The position numbers and the translations under genes were made by a program. Under the pieces are notes generated by a model that saw only the letters and a program-made list of their open reading frames with translations, searched no databases and was not told the DNA's origin. A DNA stretch of 64,000 nucleotides. Source: Streptomyces sp. CBMA291 (GTDB lineage: Bacteria > Actinomycetota > Actinomycetes > Streptomycetales > Streptomycetaceae). Positions 1 through 10,708 of this stretch are shown piece after piece (positions within the stretch are counted from its first letter, which is position 1; the number at the start of each line of letters is the position of its first letter). Where the stretch lies: assembly GCF_014596525.1 (NCBI RefSeq), contig NZ_MSJP01000034.1:1-64000 (forward strand), written 5' to 3'.

Positions 1-230
1 GCGCGGGCCTGTTCGGGGGTGTGCACCGGGGAACGGCGCATCCCGAGGTGGACGCGCCCGCCCGCGAGCCGGAGGGAGGCGTCGAGATCGAGGCAGACGC
101 GCAGCGGGGGCCCGGCGGGGCCGACGGGGGCGGGGGCGAGTGGCGCGGTGGCCGCGCAGCCGGTGAGCAGCAGGGCCGCGCACAGGGTGCCGGTGCTCAG
201 CAGTGCGGGGGCGCCCTTGCGGACGGACAT
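1..230 (-). CDS. Secreted lipoprotein, N-terminal part only
   Basis: The gene runs off the left edge; only the first 76 codons are visible. The ATG at 230 has an AGGAGGAG ribosome binding site about 7 bases upstream. The product opens with a short basic stretch (SVRKG), a hydrophobic core and the lipobox LLTGC with cysteine near residue 25. It should therefore be exported, lipidated and anchored outside the membrane. The following residues are Ala/Pro-rich, then a globular segment begins (LRVCLDLDASLRLAGG). No family can be named from this fragment. It diverges from the GNAT gene at 395. Confidence 0.75.
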   Translation of the reverse strand, partial: MSVRKGAPALLSTGTLCAALLLTGCAATAPLAPAPVGPAGPPLRVCLDLDASLRLAGGRVHLGMRRSPVHTPEQAR

Positions 231-394
231 GGACGGGCTCCTCCTGGCCGGGGGCAATGCAGCGATCCGTACCCGTTCGGGGTGCGGGCCTGCCGGAGGG
301 CGGGCGCCCTCACCTGTCCGGGCGCGTCCGTTCGGGGTGCGGATGGTGCCGAACCCGGTTGACCGGCCTGGTGGGGGCGGGGTTTCCTGCTGCG

Positions 395-850
395 ATGAAC
401 GATCTTCGAATAGAGCGGGCGGCGGACGAGGTCCGGTGGGCGGACTGGCGGGCGGTCCACGACACGATCATTCCCACGGCGGTCCTCTCGGCGGCGCAGG
501 TGCGGGAGCGCGCGGGCCGGAACCGGCTGGACGTGGCGTACCTCGGGGACGTGGTGGTGGGCTGTTCGACGGTGCGGCCGCCGGACGAGGAGACTCCGGC
601 GGCGACCGTGATCGCCCGGACGCTGCCCGGTTTCCGGGGCCGGGGGGTCGGGACGGCGCTGTACGAGCGGGGGCTCGCGCACGCGCGGACGCTGGGCGGG
701 GAAGGGGTGGAGACGGTGGTGCTCGCCTCCGACGAGGAGGGGCTGCGGTTCGCGCTCGCCCGGGGCTTCGTCGAGGTGGAGCGGTATCTCCTGCCGGGTG
801 ACACGGTGCCGTTCGTGGCGCTGCGGCTGGCCCGAGGAACCCGTTCCTGA
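395..850 (+). CDS. GNAT-family N-acetyltransferase
   Basis: A cytoplasmic protein of 151 residues with the GNAT layout. The acetyl-CoA loop is visible as PGFRGRGVGTALYERGL (Q/RxxGxG/A type), followed by the C-terminal beta-strand region with GFVEVERY. GNAT enzymes move an acetyl group from acetyl-CoA to an amine; the substrate here cannot be told. The ATG at 395 was chosen because the open frame upstream lacks protein-like sequence and overlaps the divergent lipoprotein promoter. The next gene starts 65 bases downstream on the same strand, so the two could be cotranscribed. Confidence 0.85.
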   Translation: MNDLRIERAADEVRWADWRAVHDTIIPTAVLSAAQVRERAGRNRLDVAYLGDVVVGCSTVRPPDEETPAATVIARTLPGFRGRGVGTALYERGLAHARTLGGEGVETVVLASDEEGLRFALARGFVEVERYLLPGDTVPFVALRLARGTRS

Positions 851-914
851 CGTTCCATCAGTTCGGGGTGGCGCGGGTCTGGGAACCTGCGGGGTCCGGC
901 GCTACATTCCGCGC

Positions 915-1994
915 ATGATGCGGACGGTGGTGTGGGGTACCGGGAATGTCGGGCGGGCCGCGATCCGTGCGGTGGACGCCCATCCGGGTCTCGTGCTGAC
1001 GGGGGTGCTGGTCCGCGACCCGGCGAAGGTCGGGCGGGACGCGGGCAGGCTCGCGGGGCTCGGGCGCGACCTCGGGGTGCGAGCCGTCGACGACGTCGGC
1101 GCGGTCCTCGGCGGGCGGCCGGACGCCGTGGTGTACGCGGTGTCCGGCGACACCCGGCCGGACGGGGCGCTCGACGACGTGGTGCGGGCGGTGCGCGGCG
1201 GGGCGGTGGTGGTGACCCCGGCGCTCTATCCGCTGTACGACCAGCGTGACGCGCCGCCCGAGTTCCGCGAGCCGGTGCTCGCGGCGGTCGCCGAGGGGGG
1301 TGGGTCGCTGTTCGTGTCGGGGGTCGATCCGGGCTGGGGCAATGACGTGCTGCCGCTTCTGGTGAGCGGGCTCGGGAGCACGGTGGACGCGATCCGCTGC
1401 CAAGAGATCTTCGACTACTCGACGTACGAGCAGGAGGAGTCGGTCCGGGAGCTGATCGGGATGGGCCGTCCGATGACGTACGAACCGCCGATGCTGCTGC
1501 CGTCGGTGCCGACGATGGTGTGGGGCGGGCAGGTGCGGCTGATGGCCCGCGCGCTCGGCGCCGGACTCGACGGGATCGAGGAGTGGGTGGAGCGGCGTCC
1601 GCTGGAGTCGACCGTGCGGACCCGGGCGATGGGGGTGTTCGAGGCGGGCACGCAGGGCGCGGTCCGTTTCGAGGTGCGCGGGATCGTCGGCGGGGAGCCC
1701 CGGATCGTGATCGAGCACGTGACCCGCATCCATCCGGGGTGCGCGCCGGAGTGGCCGGTGCCGCCGGACGGGGCGGGGGCGCACCGGGTGATCGTGGAGG
1801 GCAGCCCCCGGATCGAGGTGACGGTCGCGGCGACGGCCGAGGGCGGGAACCGGGCGGCGGGCGGGAACGCGACGGCCGTGGGGCGGCTCGTCGGGGCGAT
1901 CGACTGGCTGGGGGCGGCGGCGCCGGGACTGTACGACGCGCTGGACGTGCCGTTGCGGCCTGCGGTGGGCAGGCTGGGGAGGAGACCGAGGTGA
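915..1994 (+). CDS. Dihydrodipicolinate reductase-like NAD(P)-dependent oxidoreductase
   Basis: A 359-residue protein opening with a Rossmann fold (VVWGTGNVGRAAIRAV, residues 5-20) that should bind NAD(P)H. Length and layout fit the dihydrodipicolinate-reductase-like amine dehydrogenase group (2,4-diaminopentanoate dehydrogenase type) rather than true DapB, which is about 250 residues. Members are often associated with amino acid or lipid catabolism; the substrate is unknown. Two ATGs lie in tandem at 915 and 918. The stop codon overlaps the GTG start of the next gene, so the two are translationally coupled. Confidence 0.75.
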   Translation: MMRTVVWGTGNVGRAAIRAVDAHPGLVLTGVLVRDPAKVGRDAGRLAGLGRDLGVRAVDDVGAVLGGRPDAVVYAVSGDTRPDGALDDVVRAVRGGAVVVTPALYPLYDQRDAPPEFREPVLAAVAEGGGSLFVSGVDPGWGNDVLPLLVSGLGSTVDAIRCQEIFDYSTYEQEESVRELIGMGRPMTYEPPMLLPSVPTMVWGGQVRLMARALGAGLDGIEEWVERRPLESTVRTRAMGVFEAGTQGAVRFEVRGIVGGEPRIVIEHVTRIHPGCAPEWPVPPDGAGAHRVIVEGSPRIEVTVAATAEGGNRAAGGNATAVGRLVGAIDWLGAAAPGLYDALDVPLRPAVGRLGRRPR

Positions 1995-2479
1995 TCATCG
2001 ACGTTCCCGGGGGCCGGGAGCCGATCGGGTACGTGTGGGGCGAGCTGGTTCCGGAGATCGGGACGGCGGCGGCGAACTTCTCGCTGTCGGTGTACGCCCA
2101 TACGACGCTGGGGCTGCGCGAGTTCGAGGCGGCGCGGCTGCGGATCGCGCAGATCAACGGCTGCGGTTTCTGCCTTGACTGGCGTACCGAACGGGACGGG
2201 GTGAAGGTCGAGGAGGGGTTCGCGGCGCTCGTCGCCGCCTGGCGGGAGACGGCCGTGTCGGAGTCCTTCGACGAGCGGACGCGGCTCGCCGCCGAGTACG
2301 CGGAGCGGTACGCCCTCGACCACCACGGTCTGGACGGGGAGTTCTGGGCGCGGATGACGGCGCGGTACAGCCAGGCGGAGATCGTGGAGCTGACGATGAG
2401 CCTGGGTTCGTGGCTGGCGTTCGGGCGGCTCAACCGGGTGCTGGGGCTCGACGAGGTGTGCGTGCTGCCGACGGGGTGA
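1991..2479 (+). CDS. Carboxymuconolactone decarboxylase / AhpD-like protein
   Basis: A 162-residue protein with the redox CxxC motif (NGCGFCLDW, about residue 56) typical of the AhpD-like branch of the carboxymuconolactone decarboxylase family. Such proteins reduce peroxides or partner proteins through the cysteine pair. The GTG start overlaps the previous stop by 4 bases (GTGA), which decides the start and implies coexpression with the oxidoreductase. The exact partner is unknown. A strong hairpin follows at 2493. Confidence 0.8.
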   Translation: MIIDVPGGREPIGYVWGELVPEIGTAAANFSLSVYAHTTLGLREFEAARLRIAQINGCGFCLDWRTERDGVKVEEGFAALVAAWRETAVSESFDERTRLAAEYAERYALDHHGLDGEFWARMTARYSQAEIVELTMSLGSWLAFGRLNRVLGLDEVCVLPTG

Positions 2480-2492
2480 GGGGCGGGCGTGC

Positions 2493-2533
2493 GGCGAAGG
2501 GGCCGGCCGGGTCATCCGGTCGGCCCCTTCGCC
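2493..2533. terminator. Bidirectional hairpin terminator
   Basis: Two 18-base arms (2493-2510 and 2516-2533) pair with one G-T wobble around a 5-base GTCAT loop. It sits between two convergent genes, the AhpD-like gene and the cholesterol oxidase gene, so it probably serves both. There is no U-tract, as is common in Streptomyces. Confidence 0.8.
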
Positions 2534-2572
2534 GTGCGGGATCCCGGCGGGCGCGGGCGGGGTGCGCGGGGC

Positions 2573-4309
<1,737 letters not shown>

Positions 4310-4363
4310 TCACGAGAAACCGACGGGTAACTTACGGCCGTACGGGCCGGGCGCGGGGTCCTC

Positions 4364-5473
4364 TCAGGGGCGTCCCGCGACGCCCGAGGCCGCGCGGGAG
4401 CCGCCGGTGGCGAGGGCCGGTTCGGCGCGGACCGGACCGTCGAGGAGGCGGCGCAGCAGGGCCGTACCCCGGGCGGGGTCGGTCGCGGTCCCGTCGGCGA
4501 GGAGCGTGGCGAGCAGCGCGATCCTGGCCTGGGCGGCTCGCAGGGTCCCGGTGAGCAGCGCTCCGGCGGCGACGAGGTCGACGGCTCCGCCGCCGGTGTA
4601 GATCTCGGCGAGCGGTCCGGCCGGGACGCGGGTGGTCACGGCGACGAGGACGCCCTGGGCGACCGCGTCGGCGACGGCGGCGGCGATCTCGGGGGTGGCG
4701 TTGCCCGCCCCGGTCGCCTCAAGGACGACGCCCCGGGCGCCCGCGGCCACGGAGGCGTTCAGGAGGAGCGGGTCGCCGTCGGAGTGGTGGGCGACGATGT
4801 CGATCCGGGGCAGCGGGGTGGCGCCCGGGGCGGCGGGGTCGGCCGTGCGCGCGGCGGCGGGGAGCGGCAGCGGCGCCGGGCGCTCGGGCTGCCGCTCGAT
4901 GTCGACACGGGAGAAGCCGACGCGGCCGAGGCGCTCGGCGGAGGGGTCGGAGAAGGCGTCGGCGGCCAGGGTCTGGGTCTTGACCGTGCCCCGGGCCGCG
5001 TGGACGCGTCCGTCGAAGACGACGAGGACACCGAGGTCGTCGACGGTGGCGGCGACCTGGAGCGCGTCGTACAGATTGCCGGGGCCGTCCCCGTCTCCGG
5101 TGCCGAAGGGGCGCTGGGCTCCGGTGAGCACGACCGGACGCGGGTCCGTGTGGTGCAGGTCGAGGAGGAAGGCGGTCTCCTCCAGGGTGTCGGTGCCGTG
5201 GGTGACGACGATGCCGTCGACGCCGGGGTCGGCGAGGGTCTCGTGGACGGTGCGCAGCAGGGCGAGCTGATGGGCGGCGGTCATCCGCGAGCTGTTGACG
5301 TTGAAGAGGTCGACGACCTCGACGGTGACGCCCTCGGGGAGGGGGGCGGTGGCCAGGACGTCGTCACCCGAGGCGTCGGCGGCGTAGCCGGTGCCCTGCC
5401 AGCGGCTGGCGATGGTGCCGCCGGTGCTGATGACGACGATCCGGCGCGCTCCCCCGTCGTTCGTCCGCTTCAT
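4364..5473 (-). CDS. L-asparaginase
   Basis: A 369-residue asparaginase hydrolysing L-asparagine to aspartate and ammonia. Both active-site signatures are intact: ISTGGTIAS (about residues 15-23, with the nucleophilic threonine) and HGTDTLEET (92-100, with the second Thr-Asp pair). No signal peptide is seen, so it is probably cytoplasmic. The ATG at 5473 was chosen because the frame upstream runs into the divergent regulator. An alanine/proline-rich insertion lies around residue 225. It diverges from a Lrp/AsnC gene across a 117-base gap with an inverted repeat, so control by that regulator is likely. Confidence 0.9.
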   Translation of the reverse strand: MKRTNDGGARRIVVISTGGTIASRWQGTGYAADASGDDVLATAPLPEGVTVEVVDLFNVNSSRMTAAHQLALLRTVHETLADPGVDGIVVTHGTDTLEETAFLLDLHHTDPRPVVLTGAQRPFGTGDGDGPGNLYDALQVAATVDDLGVLVVFDGRVHAARGTVKTQTLAADAFSDPSAERLGRVGFSRVDIERQPERPAPLPLPAAARTADPAAPGATPLPRIDIVAHHSDGDPLLLNASVAAGARGVVLEATGAGNATPEIAAAVADAVAQGVLVAVTTRVPAGPLAEIYTGGGAVDLVAAGALLTGTLRAAQARIALLATLLADGTATDPARGTALLRRLLDGPVRAEPALATGGSRAASGVAGRP

Positions 5474-5532
5474 GCCCGCCACCCTTGTTCCGTGCCGAAA
5501 TCTCCTGTCTCGCAACGGTAGACCGGAAGGTG

Positions 5533-5547
5533 CGCAAGACGATTGCG
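5533..5547. promoter_or_regulatory. Inverted repeat, candidate Lrp/AsnC operator
   Basis: CGCAA-N5-TTGCG is a perfect 5-base palindrome between the divergent asparaginase and Lrp/AsnC genes. Lrp-family proteins bind short palindromes of this layout, and most autoregulate together with the divergent neighbour. Confidence 0.45.
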
Positions 5548-5590
5548 AAGTTGCCCGCCGAAATGTTTCATCGTGGTAGATGATTGCGCC

Positions 5591-6055
5591 ATGGACCGAA
5601 TCGATCTCCATATCTTGCGTGAGCTTCAGCAGGACGGGCGGCTGAGCAATCAGGAGCTGGCCCAGCGGGTGGGCCTCAGCCCCTCGCCGTGTCTGCGCCG
5701 GGTGCGCCAGCTGGAGCAGGACGGGGTGATCCGGGGGTACCGGGCGATCATCGACCCGGCGGCGGTGGGACGGGGCTTCGAGGTCCTCGTCTCGGTGGAG
5801 GTGCGCCGGGACCGGGAGACGGTGGAGGCGTTCGAGGCGGCGCTCCAGGACGTGCCCGACGTGATCGAGGCGTACCGGCTGTTCGGGAGCCCCGGCTGTC
5901 TGCTGCGGATCGCGGTGGCGGATCTGGCGGCGTACGAGCGGCTGTGGATCGAGCGGCTGACGACGCTGGCGGGGGTCACGGAGGTCAACTCGCAGATCAT
6001 CATGAAGCGGGTGAAGGAGCCGAAGGGGCTGCCGGTGGACGCCCGGGGCGCCTGA
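5591..6055 (+). CDS. Lrp/AsnC-family transcriptional regulator
   Basis: A 154-residue feast/famine regulator. Residues 1-50 form the helix-turn-helix (LSNQELAQRVGLSPSPCLRR), and the rest is the RAM ligand-binding and oligomerisation domain (VLVSVEVRRD, then a C-terminal IMKRVKEPKGLP tail). Lrp proteins sense amino acids and form octamers on DNA. Its divergent neighbour is asparaginase, so asparagine, aspartate or a related amino acid is a reasonable effector; this is inference. The ATG at 5591 begins directly at the HTH. Confidence 0.92.
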   Translation: MDRIDLHILRELQQDGRLSNQELAQRVGLSPSPCLRRVRQLEQDGVIRGYRAIIDPAAVGRGFEVLVSVEVRRDRETVEAFEAALQDVPDVIEAYRLFGSPGCLLRIAVADLAAYERLWIERLTTLAGVTEVNSQIIMKRVKEPKGLPVDARGA

Positions 6056-6243
6056 GGCGGGGAACCCGGGGCCGCGTTCCGCACGATGCCGGAACGTCAT
6101 CGAACAGCCCCCTCCCCGTTACATGGCAGGTACCTGACGTGTGCCACCCTCCCGGTGACACCACGTCAACACGCGTAGACAGCGGTGGAATTCACCCCTC
6201 CACCCGCCGTCCCACGCGTACCGTCCCCGGGAAAGGGCCCCCC

Positions 6244-7050
6244 ATGTCCGTTGTGCGGATCGGCAGAGTGAAGGTGTGGGCGACGGCCGTCGCCGCCGCC
6301 CTCGTCGGCGTCACGCTCCCCGCGGTCACCGCGACTCCCGCGAACGCCACCACCACCGCGTACGACACCACGTACTACAAGAACGCCGTCGGCAAGACCG
6401 GCACGAGTCTGAAGTCCTCGCTGCACACGATCATCAGCACCGGGACCACCAGGATCTCCTACGACGCGGTCTGGAACGCACTGAAGGCCACCGACCAGGA
6501 CCCGGCCAACGCCAACAACGTCCTGCTGCTCTACAGCGGCACCTCGCGGAGCAAGACCCTCAACGGCGGGAACGTCGGGGACTGGAACCGCGAGCACACC
6601 TGGGCCCAGTCCCACGGCAACTTCGGCACCTCCGCCGGACCCGGCACCGATCTGCACCATCTGCGCGCGGCCGACGTCCAGGTCAACAGCACCCGGGGCA
6701 ACAAGGACTTCGACAAGGGCGGCAGCCCCGTCAGCGGAGCGCCCGGCAGCTACACGGACGCCGACTCCTTCGAGCCGCGCGACGCCGACAAGGGCGACGT
6801 CGCGCGGATGATCCTCTACATGGCCGTCCGCTACGAGGGCGGCGACGGCTGGGCCGATCTGGAGCCCAACGAGTCGACCAGCAACGGCAGCGTGCCCCTG
6901 CACGGACGGCTCTCGGTCCTGAAGCAGTGGAACGAGCAGGACCCGCCGAGCGCCTTCGAGGAGCGCCGCAACGACCTGATCTACAGCACCTACCAGGGCA
7001 ACCGGAACCCGTTCGTCGACCACCCCGAATGGGTCGAGGCGATCTGGTAG
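6244..7050 (+). CDS. Secreted endonuclease I family nuclease
   Basis: A 268-residue exported nuclease of the EndA/NucM beta-beta-alpha-metal family, which cuts DNA (and often RNA) non-specifically outside the cell. Residues 1-36 are a Sec signal ending ATPANA. The catalytic region shows NREHTWAQSH (115-124) and DLHHL (136-140), followed by the conserved asparagine/arginine region NSTRGNKDF. The start ATG at 6244 follows a GGGAAAGGG ribosome binding site. A likely role is nutrient scavenging. It converges with the SulP gene, leaving only 4 bases between stop codons. Confidence 0.9.
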   Translation: MSVVRIGRVKVWATAVAAALVGVTLPAVTATPANATTTAYDTTYYKNAVGKTGTSLKSSLHTIISTGTTRISYDAVWNALKATDQDPANANNVLLLYSGTSRSKTLNGGNVGDWNREHTWAQSHGNFGTSAGPGTDLHHLRAADVQVNSTRGNKDFDKGGSPVSGAPGSYTDADSFEPRDADKGDVARMILYMAVRYEGGDGWADLEPNESTSNGSVPLHGRLSVLKQWNEQDPPSAFEERRNDLIYSTYQGNRNPFVDHPEWVEAIW

Positions 7051-7054
7051 CCGG

Positions 7055-8569
7055 TCACGGGGCCGCCCCGACCTGCTCGCCGCCCGATGCCGGGCGGGCG
7101 GGGCGGTGCTCCGGCAGCGAGTGGAGGCTGACCGCCTCCGGCCCCGCCGCGCAGTGCCGGGCCGCCCAGGTCTCCAGGGCGGCGCGGCAGGCGTGGTCCA
7201 GATGGTGGAGCCCGGAGAAGTCCAGCTCGACCGGCCGGTCCTTCGGCAGCGCCTCCAGGACGTCCAGCATCTTCGGCAGCCTCAGGAAGTTCGCGTTCCC
7301 CGACAGGCTCACCCGGGCCGGACCCGCCCCGTCGTCGGTGCGCTCGATCCGCAGGTGCGAGGCGTCCCAGGCGGCCTTGCCCACGGAGAGGGCCAGACCG
7401 ATGAGGACCCCTTCGAGCATGCTGACCGTGACGATCGCGAGCGCCGTCACCACCAGGACGAAGGCCTCCCCCCGGTGGCCCCGCCACAGGGCGGCCACCC
7501 GCCCGAAGGGGATCAGCTTCCAGCCCGCGTGCACGAGGACCCCGGCGAGCGCGGGCAGCGGTACGTACTCCAGGGTGCCGGGCAGCAGGGCCGCGAACAG
7601 CAGCAGCCACACCCCGTGCAGCACCCGGGAGGCCTTGGTCCTGGCACCCGCCCGGACGTTGGCCGCGCTGCGCACGACCACCGCCGTCATGGGCAGCGCG
7701 CCGAGCAGACCACAGACCGTGTTGCCGAAGCCCTGCGCGACCAGCTCCTTGTCGTAGTCGGTACGGGTCCCGTCGTGCAGCCGGTCCACCGCCGCCGCGC
7801 CGAACAGCGACTCGGCGGAGGCGATCAGCGCGAAGGCGAGCGCCGTGCCGAGGAGCGCGATGTCCCCCAGCGCGGCGAGGGTCTCCGCCTCGGGGAGCCG
7901 GACGGCGTCCAGCACCCCGCCGATCCGCACCGTCGCCACCGGCAGGCCGAGCAGCGCGGTCGCGAGGGCGGCGAGCAGGATCGCGACCAGCGCCCCCGGC
8001 ACGGCCCGGACGGGACGGGGTGCGTACCGCCAGCCCACGATCACCAGGACCGTGCCCGCGGCGACGGCGAGCGGGGCCAGTTCGGCGGGATCGCCCAGCC
8101 CCCGGGCGAGGGCGGCGGGAAGGCCGGTGATCCTGGCCGTACCGGAGGTCGGGGCGGGTACCCCGGCGGCGGAGTAGAGCTGGCCCGCGACGATGACCAG
8201 CCCGATCCCGGCCAGCATCCCCTCGACCACCGCGAGGGAGATGGCCCGGAACCAGCGGCCCCACCGCAGCAGCCCCATGACGACCTGGAGGACGCCGGCG
8301 AGGAGCACGGTGAGGCCGAGAGCGGCGAGCCCGAGGGTCCGGACCGCCTCGAAGACGAGCACGGTGAGTCCGGCGGCGGGGCCGGACACCTGAAGACTGC
8401 TGCCGCGCATGAGTCCGGTGACGACACCGCCGACGATGCCGGTGATCAGACCCAGCTCGGCGGGGACGCCGGAGGCGACGGCGACCCCGATGCAGAGGGG
8501 CAGGGCCACCAGGAAGACGACGAGGGACGCCGCGAAGTCGTGCCGGAGATGGGGTATGGAGGACGGCAT
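7055..8569 (-). CDS. SulP-family inorganic anion transporter with STAS domain
   Basis: A 504-residue membrane transporter. About ten to twelve hydrophobic helices fill residues 10-390, including the family-typical start (DFAASLVVFLVALPLCIGVA) and the GLMRGSSLQVSGPAAG segment. A cytoplasmic STAS domain follows at about 400-480 (VELDFSGLHHLDHACRAAL). SulP proteins carry sulfate, bicarbonate or other anions; substrate cannot be inferred because there is no fused carbonic anhydrase and no sulfur gene nearby. Length is normal for the family. Confidence 0.9.
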   Translation of the reverse strand: MPSSIPHLRHDFAASLVVFLVALPLCIGVAVASGVPAELGLITGIVGGVVTGLMRGSSLQVSGPAAGLTVLVFEAVRTLGLAALGLTVLLAGVLQVVMGLLRWGRWFRAISLAVVEGMLAGIGLVIVAGQLYSAAGVPAPTSGTARITGLPAALARGLGDPAELAPLAVAAGTVLVIVGWRYAPRPVRAVPGALVAILLAALATALLGLPVATVRIGGVLDAVRLPEAETLAALGDIALLGTALAFALIASAESLFGAAAVDRLHDGTRTDYDKELVAQGFGNTVCGLLGALPMTAVVVRSAANVRAGARTKASRVLHGVWLLLFAALLPGTLEYVPLPALAGVLVHAGWKLIPFGRVAALWRGHRGEAFVLVVTALAIVTVSMLEGVLIGLALSVGKAAWDASHLRIERTDDGAGPARVSLSGNANFLRLPKMLDVLEALPKDRPVELDFSGLHHLDHACRAALETWAARHCAAGPEAVSLHSLPEHRPARPASGGEQVGAAP

Positions 8570-8635
8570 GGGTTCTCTCCCCTGTCACTGCACCGGGCGA
8601 GGGCGGGTTCACCGCGCCGGGCGGGGGCGGGACAT

Positions 8636-8659
8636 GGCTCGTGCACGGTAGTACGAGCC
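8636..8659. promoter_or_regulatory. Inverted repeat upstream of the SulP gene
   Basis: GGCTCGT and ACGAGCC form a perfect 7-base inverted repeat separated by 10 bases, 67-90 bases upstream of the SulP start. It could be an operator or a leader hairpin. The rest of the 283-base gap between 8569 and 8853 shows nothing recognisable. Confidence 0.3.
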
Positions 8660-8852
8660 CGGGGCACCGGTTCGGGGCTGTTCGACGGCCCGGGTCCCCT
8701 GCGGCCGGAACCGCACGGAACTTGACCCGTTCACCCCCGGAAACGGCGCCCGGGGGCGCGCCACGCGGGGGCGCACCGGACCCCAGGCGCCCGCTCACCG
8801 GCGCCGGGGAGGGCGTACGGTCCACCGTCCGGGGCGCGGGGGCGCGAGCGGG

Positions 8853-9536
8853 TCACCACCAGTAGGCGGGGTACCTCGGGGCTCCGCGCCGGACGCGGGA
8901 GGCGGCCCAGGCGGCGAGGACGAGCAGGATCGTCGAGCCGAACAGGAGGGGGACGAACCGGCCGGGGGCGGGGTTCTGGAGCACGATGACGACGGCGGTG
9001 GAGCAGGCGGGCGAGTGCGGGGTCCGGGCCAGCGTCGTCAGGGCGAGGGTGACGCCCGCGGCGAGGGCCGCGCCCCACGCGCCGCCGAGGACCAGGGCCG
9101 CGACCGCGTATCCGGTGGCGGCGCCGAGGAGATGACCGAGGATCACGCTGCGCGGCTGTGCCAGGGGCAGCGCGGGGGCGCAGTGGACCAGCGCGGCGCT
9201 GGCGGCGAGCGGGGGTATCAGCACCGGCTCGTGGATGGCGGCGCCGAGGGCGACGAGGGCGAACAGGGCGGCCGTGGCGGCGCTGACGCTGTGGAAGGCG
9301 GCCCCGGGCGCGGGCCTCGCCGGCGCCCGCCCCGCGAGCCGCGCGAATCGGGGGCGCCGGGCCGGGGGGACGGCCGGGACGGTACCGGCTGGGGCGGGGT
9401 CGGCGGTGGCGGGGTCGGCGGTGGCCGAGGCAGGGTCGGCAGTGGCCGGGGCCGGGGCGGTTGCGGTTGCGGTGGACTCGATCGCGGCGGACGCGGTCGG
9501 GGCGGGCTCGGGGCGCAGAACCGTTTCGGTGCTCAT
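8853..9536 (-). CDS. HPP-family membrane protein
   Basis: A 227-residue protein. Residues 1-65 are an Ala/Thr/Pro-rich tail with repeated TADPA units, predicted disordered. Then come four or more hydrophobic helices and the HPP-family region (ILGHLLGAATGYAVAALVLG, then the LTTLARTPHSPACSTAVVI loop). The family name motif HPPA is HSPA here. HPP proteins are integral membrane proteins, some linked to nitrite transport; the role here is unknown. An in-frame start at 9782 exists, but its extra residues are low-complexity, so the ATG at 9536 was chosen. Confidence 0.7.
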   Translation of the reverse strand: MSTETVLRPEPAPTASAAIESTATATAPAPATADPASATADPATADPAPAGTVPAVPPARRPRFARLAGRAPARPAPGAAFHSVSAATAALFALVALGAAIHEPVLIPPLAASAALVHCAPALPLAQPRSVILGHLLGAATGYAVAALVLGGAWGAALAAGVTLALTTLARTPHSPACSTAVVIVLQNPAPGRFVPLLFGSTILLVLAAWAASRVRRGAPRYPAYWW

Positions 9537-9915
9537 GCGGGGTGGTGTTTCCGGGGCAGGCGGCCAGGGGCCGGAGGGGACAGGGGGCGGGGCTGTCGGC
9601 GGTACGGGACCCTGTGGTCGACAGTCGGCCCGGTCTCGCGCCTGTCCCTGGTGCGGCGGTGCAACCTGCCCCCACTCTAACCAGCGGGTTTCCCGCGCCG
9701 GCGGGCGGGTCGGGGCGCCGTCCGCGTACGGCGGTGGGAGGACTTCGGCGGGCGGGCGGAGTGGGACCGTCGTGGGGCTCATGCGTTCGGTCGCGCCGGG
9801 GTGGCCCGGGGCGCGTGCGGCGGAGAGGCTGGGGGTGGTCCCGCCCGGGGCCGCCCCCGGACCGAGCGGGTCCCCTTCGGTGCCCGGTGTCCGCCCCTGG
9901 ACGAGGAGACCGCCG
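9537..9915. other. Intergenic region between divergent genes
   Basis: These 379 bases separate the HPP gene from the flavodoxin-family gene. They must hold two divergent promoters, but I see no clear -10/-35 pair, operator or hairpin. The only clear element is the GAGGAGA ribosome binding site at its right end. Confidence 0.4.
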
Positions 9916-10641
9916 ATGAGCGTGCCCGCATCACCCCCGTACCGGTACGACGATCTCAGCGCGCTCTATCTCAACTGCACCCTCAAGCCCTCCCCCGAGG
10001 TCAGCAACACGGACGGCCTGATCGAGCGGAGCCGGTCCGTCATGGAGGGGCAGGGGGTGAGCACATCGCTCGTGCGGGCGGTCGATCTGGACCTCGCGCC
10101 CGGAGTGTGGCCGGACATGACGGAGCACGGCTGGAAGCACGATGCCTGGCCCACGCTGTACGAGCGGGTGATGGCGGCCGACATCCTGGTGCTGTGCGGA
10201 CCGATCTGGCTGGGGGACAACAGCTCCGTGACGAAGCGGGTGATCGAGCAGCTCTACGCCTGTTCGGGCCTGCTCAACGACGCCGGGCAGTACGCGTACT
10301 ACGGACGGGTCGGCGGCTGTCTCATCACCGGCAACGAGGACGGGGTGAAGCACTGCGCGATGAACGTCCTCTACAGCCTCCAGCACCTGGGGTACACGAT
10401 CCCGCCCCAGGCGGACGCGGGATGGATCGGCGAGGCGGGTCCGGGACCCTCCTATCTGGACCCCGGCTCGGGCGGTCCCGAGAACGACTTCACCAACCGC
10501 AACACCACGTTCATGGCCTGGAACCTGATGCATCTGGCCGGGCTGCTCAAGCGGACCGGCGGTGTTCCGGCGCACGGAAACCGGCGTACGGAGTGGGACG
10601 CGGGCTGCCGTCCCGATTTCGCCAACCCCGAGCATCGCTGA
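9916..10641 (+). CDS. Flavodoxin-family NAD(P)H-dependent oxidoreductase
   Basis: A 241-residue protein with a flavodoxin-like fold. The first strand and phosphate loop (ALYLNCTLKPSPEVSNTDGL) and the later isoalloxazine-contacting region (CGPIWLGDNSSVTKRVIEQL) match NADPH-dependent FMN reductases. It should bind FMN and reduce quinones, azo or nitro compounds, or supply reduced flavin. The ATG at 9916 has a GAGGAGA site 8 bases upstream; the longer open frame upstream is not protein-like. Confidence 0.85.
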   Translation: MSVPASPPYRYDDLSALYLNCTLKPSPEVSNTDGLIERSRSVMEGQGVSTSLVRAVDLDLAPGVWPDMTEHGWKHDAWPTLYERVMAADILVLCGPIWLGDNSSVTKRVIEQLYACSGLLNDAGQYAYYGRVGGCLITGNEDGVKHCAMNVLYSLQHLGYTIPPQADAGWIGEAGPGPSYLDPGSGGPENDFTNRNTTFMAWNLMHLAGLLKRTGGVPAHGNRRTEWDAGCRPDFANPEHR

Positions 10642-10708
10642 CCCTTTTTCAGGCTCCGGCGGCCACCCCGGTTTTGGATTGTCCTAGGTTCATCAATACG
10701 ATCCGGCG

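Noticed and set aside
310..2433. A 707-codon open frame on the minus strand
   Set aside because: It runs antisense through two well-supported plus-strand genes and is Arg/Pro/Ser-rich, a typical artefact of high GC.
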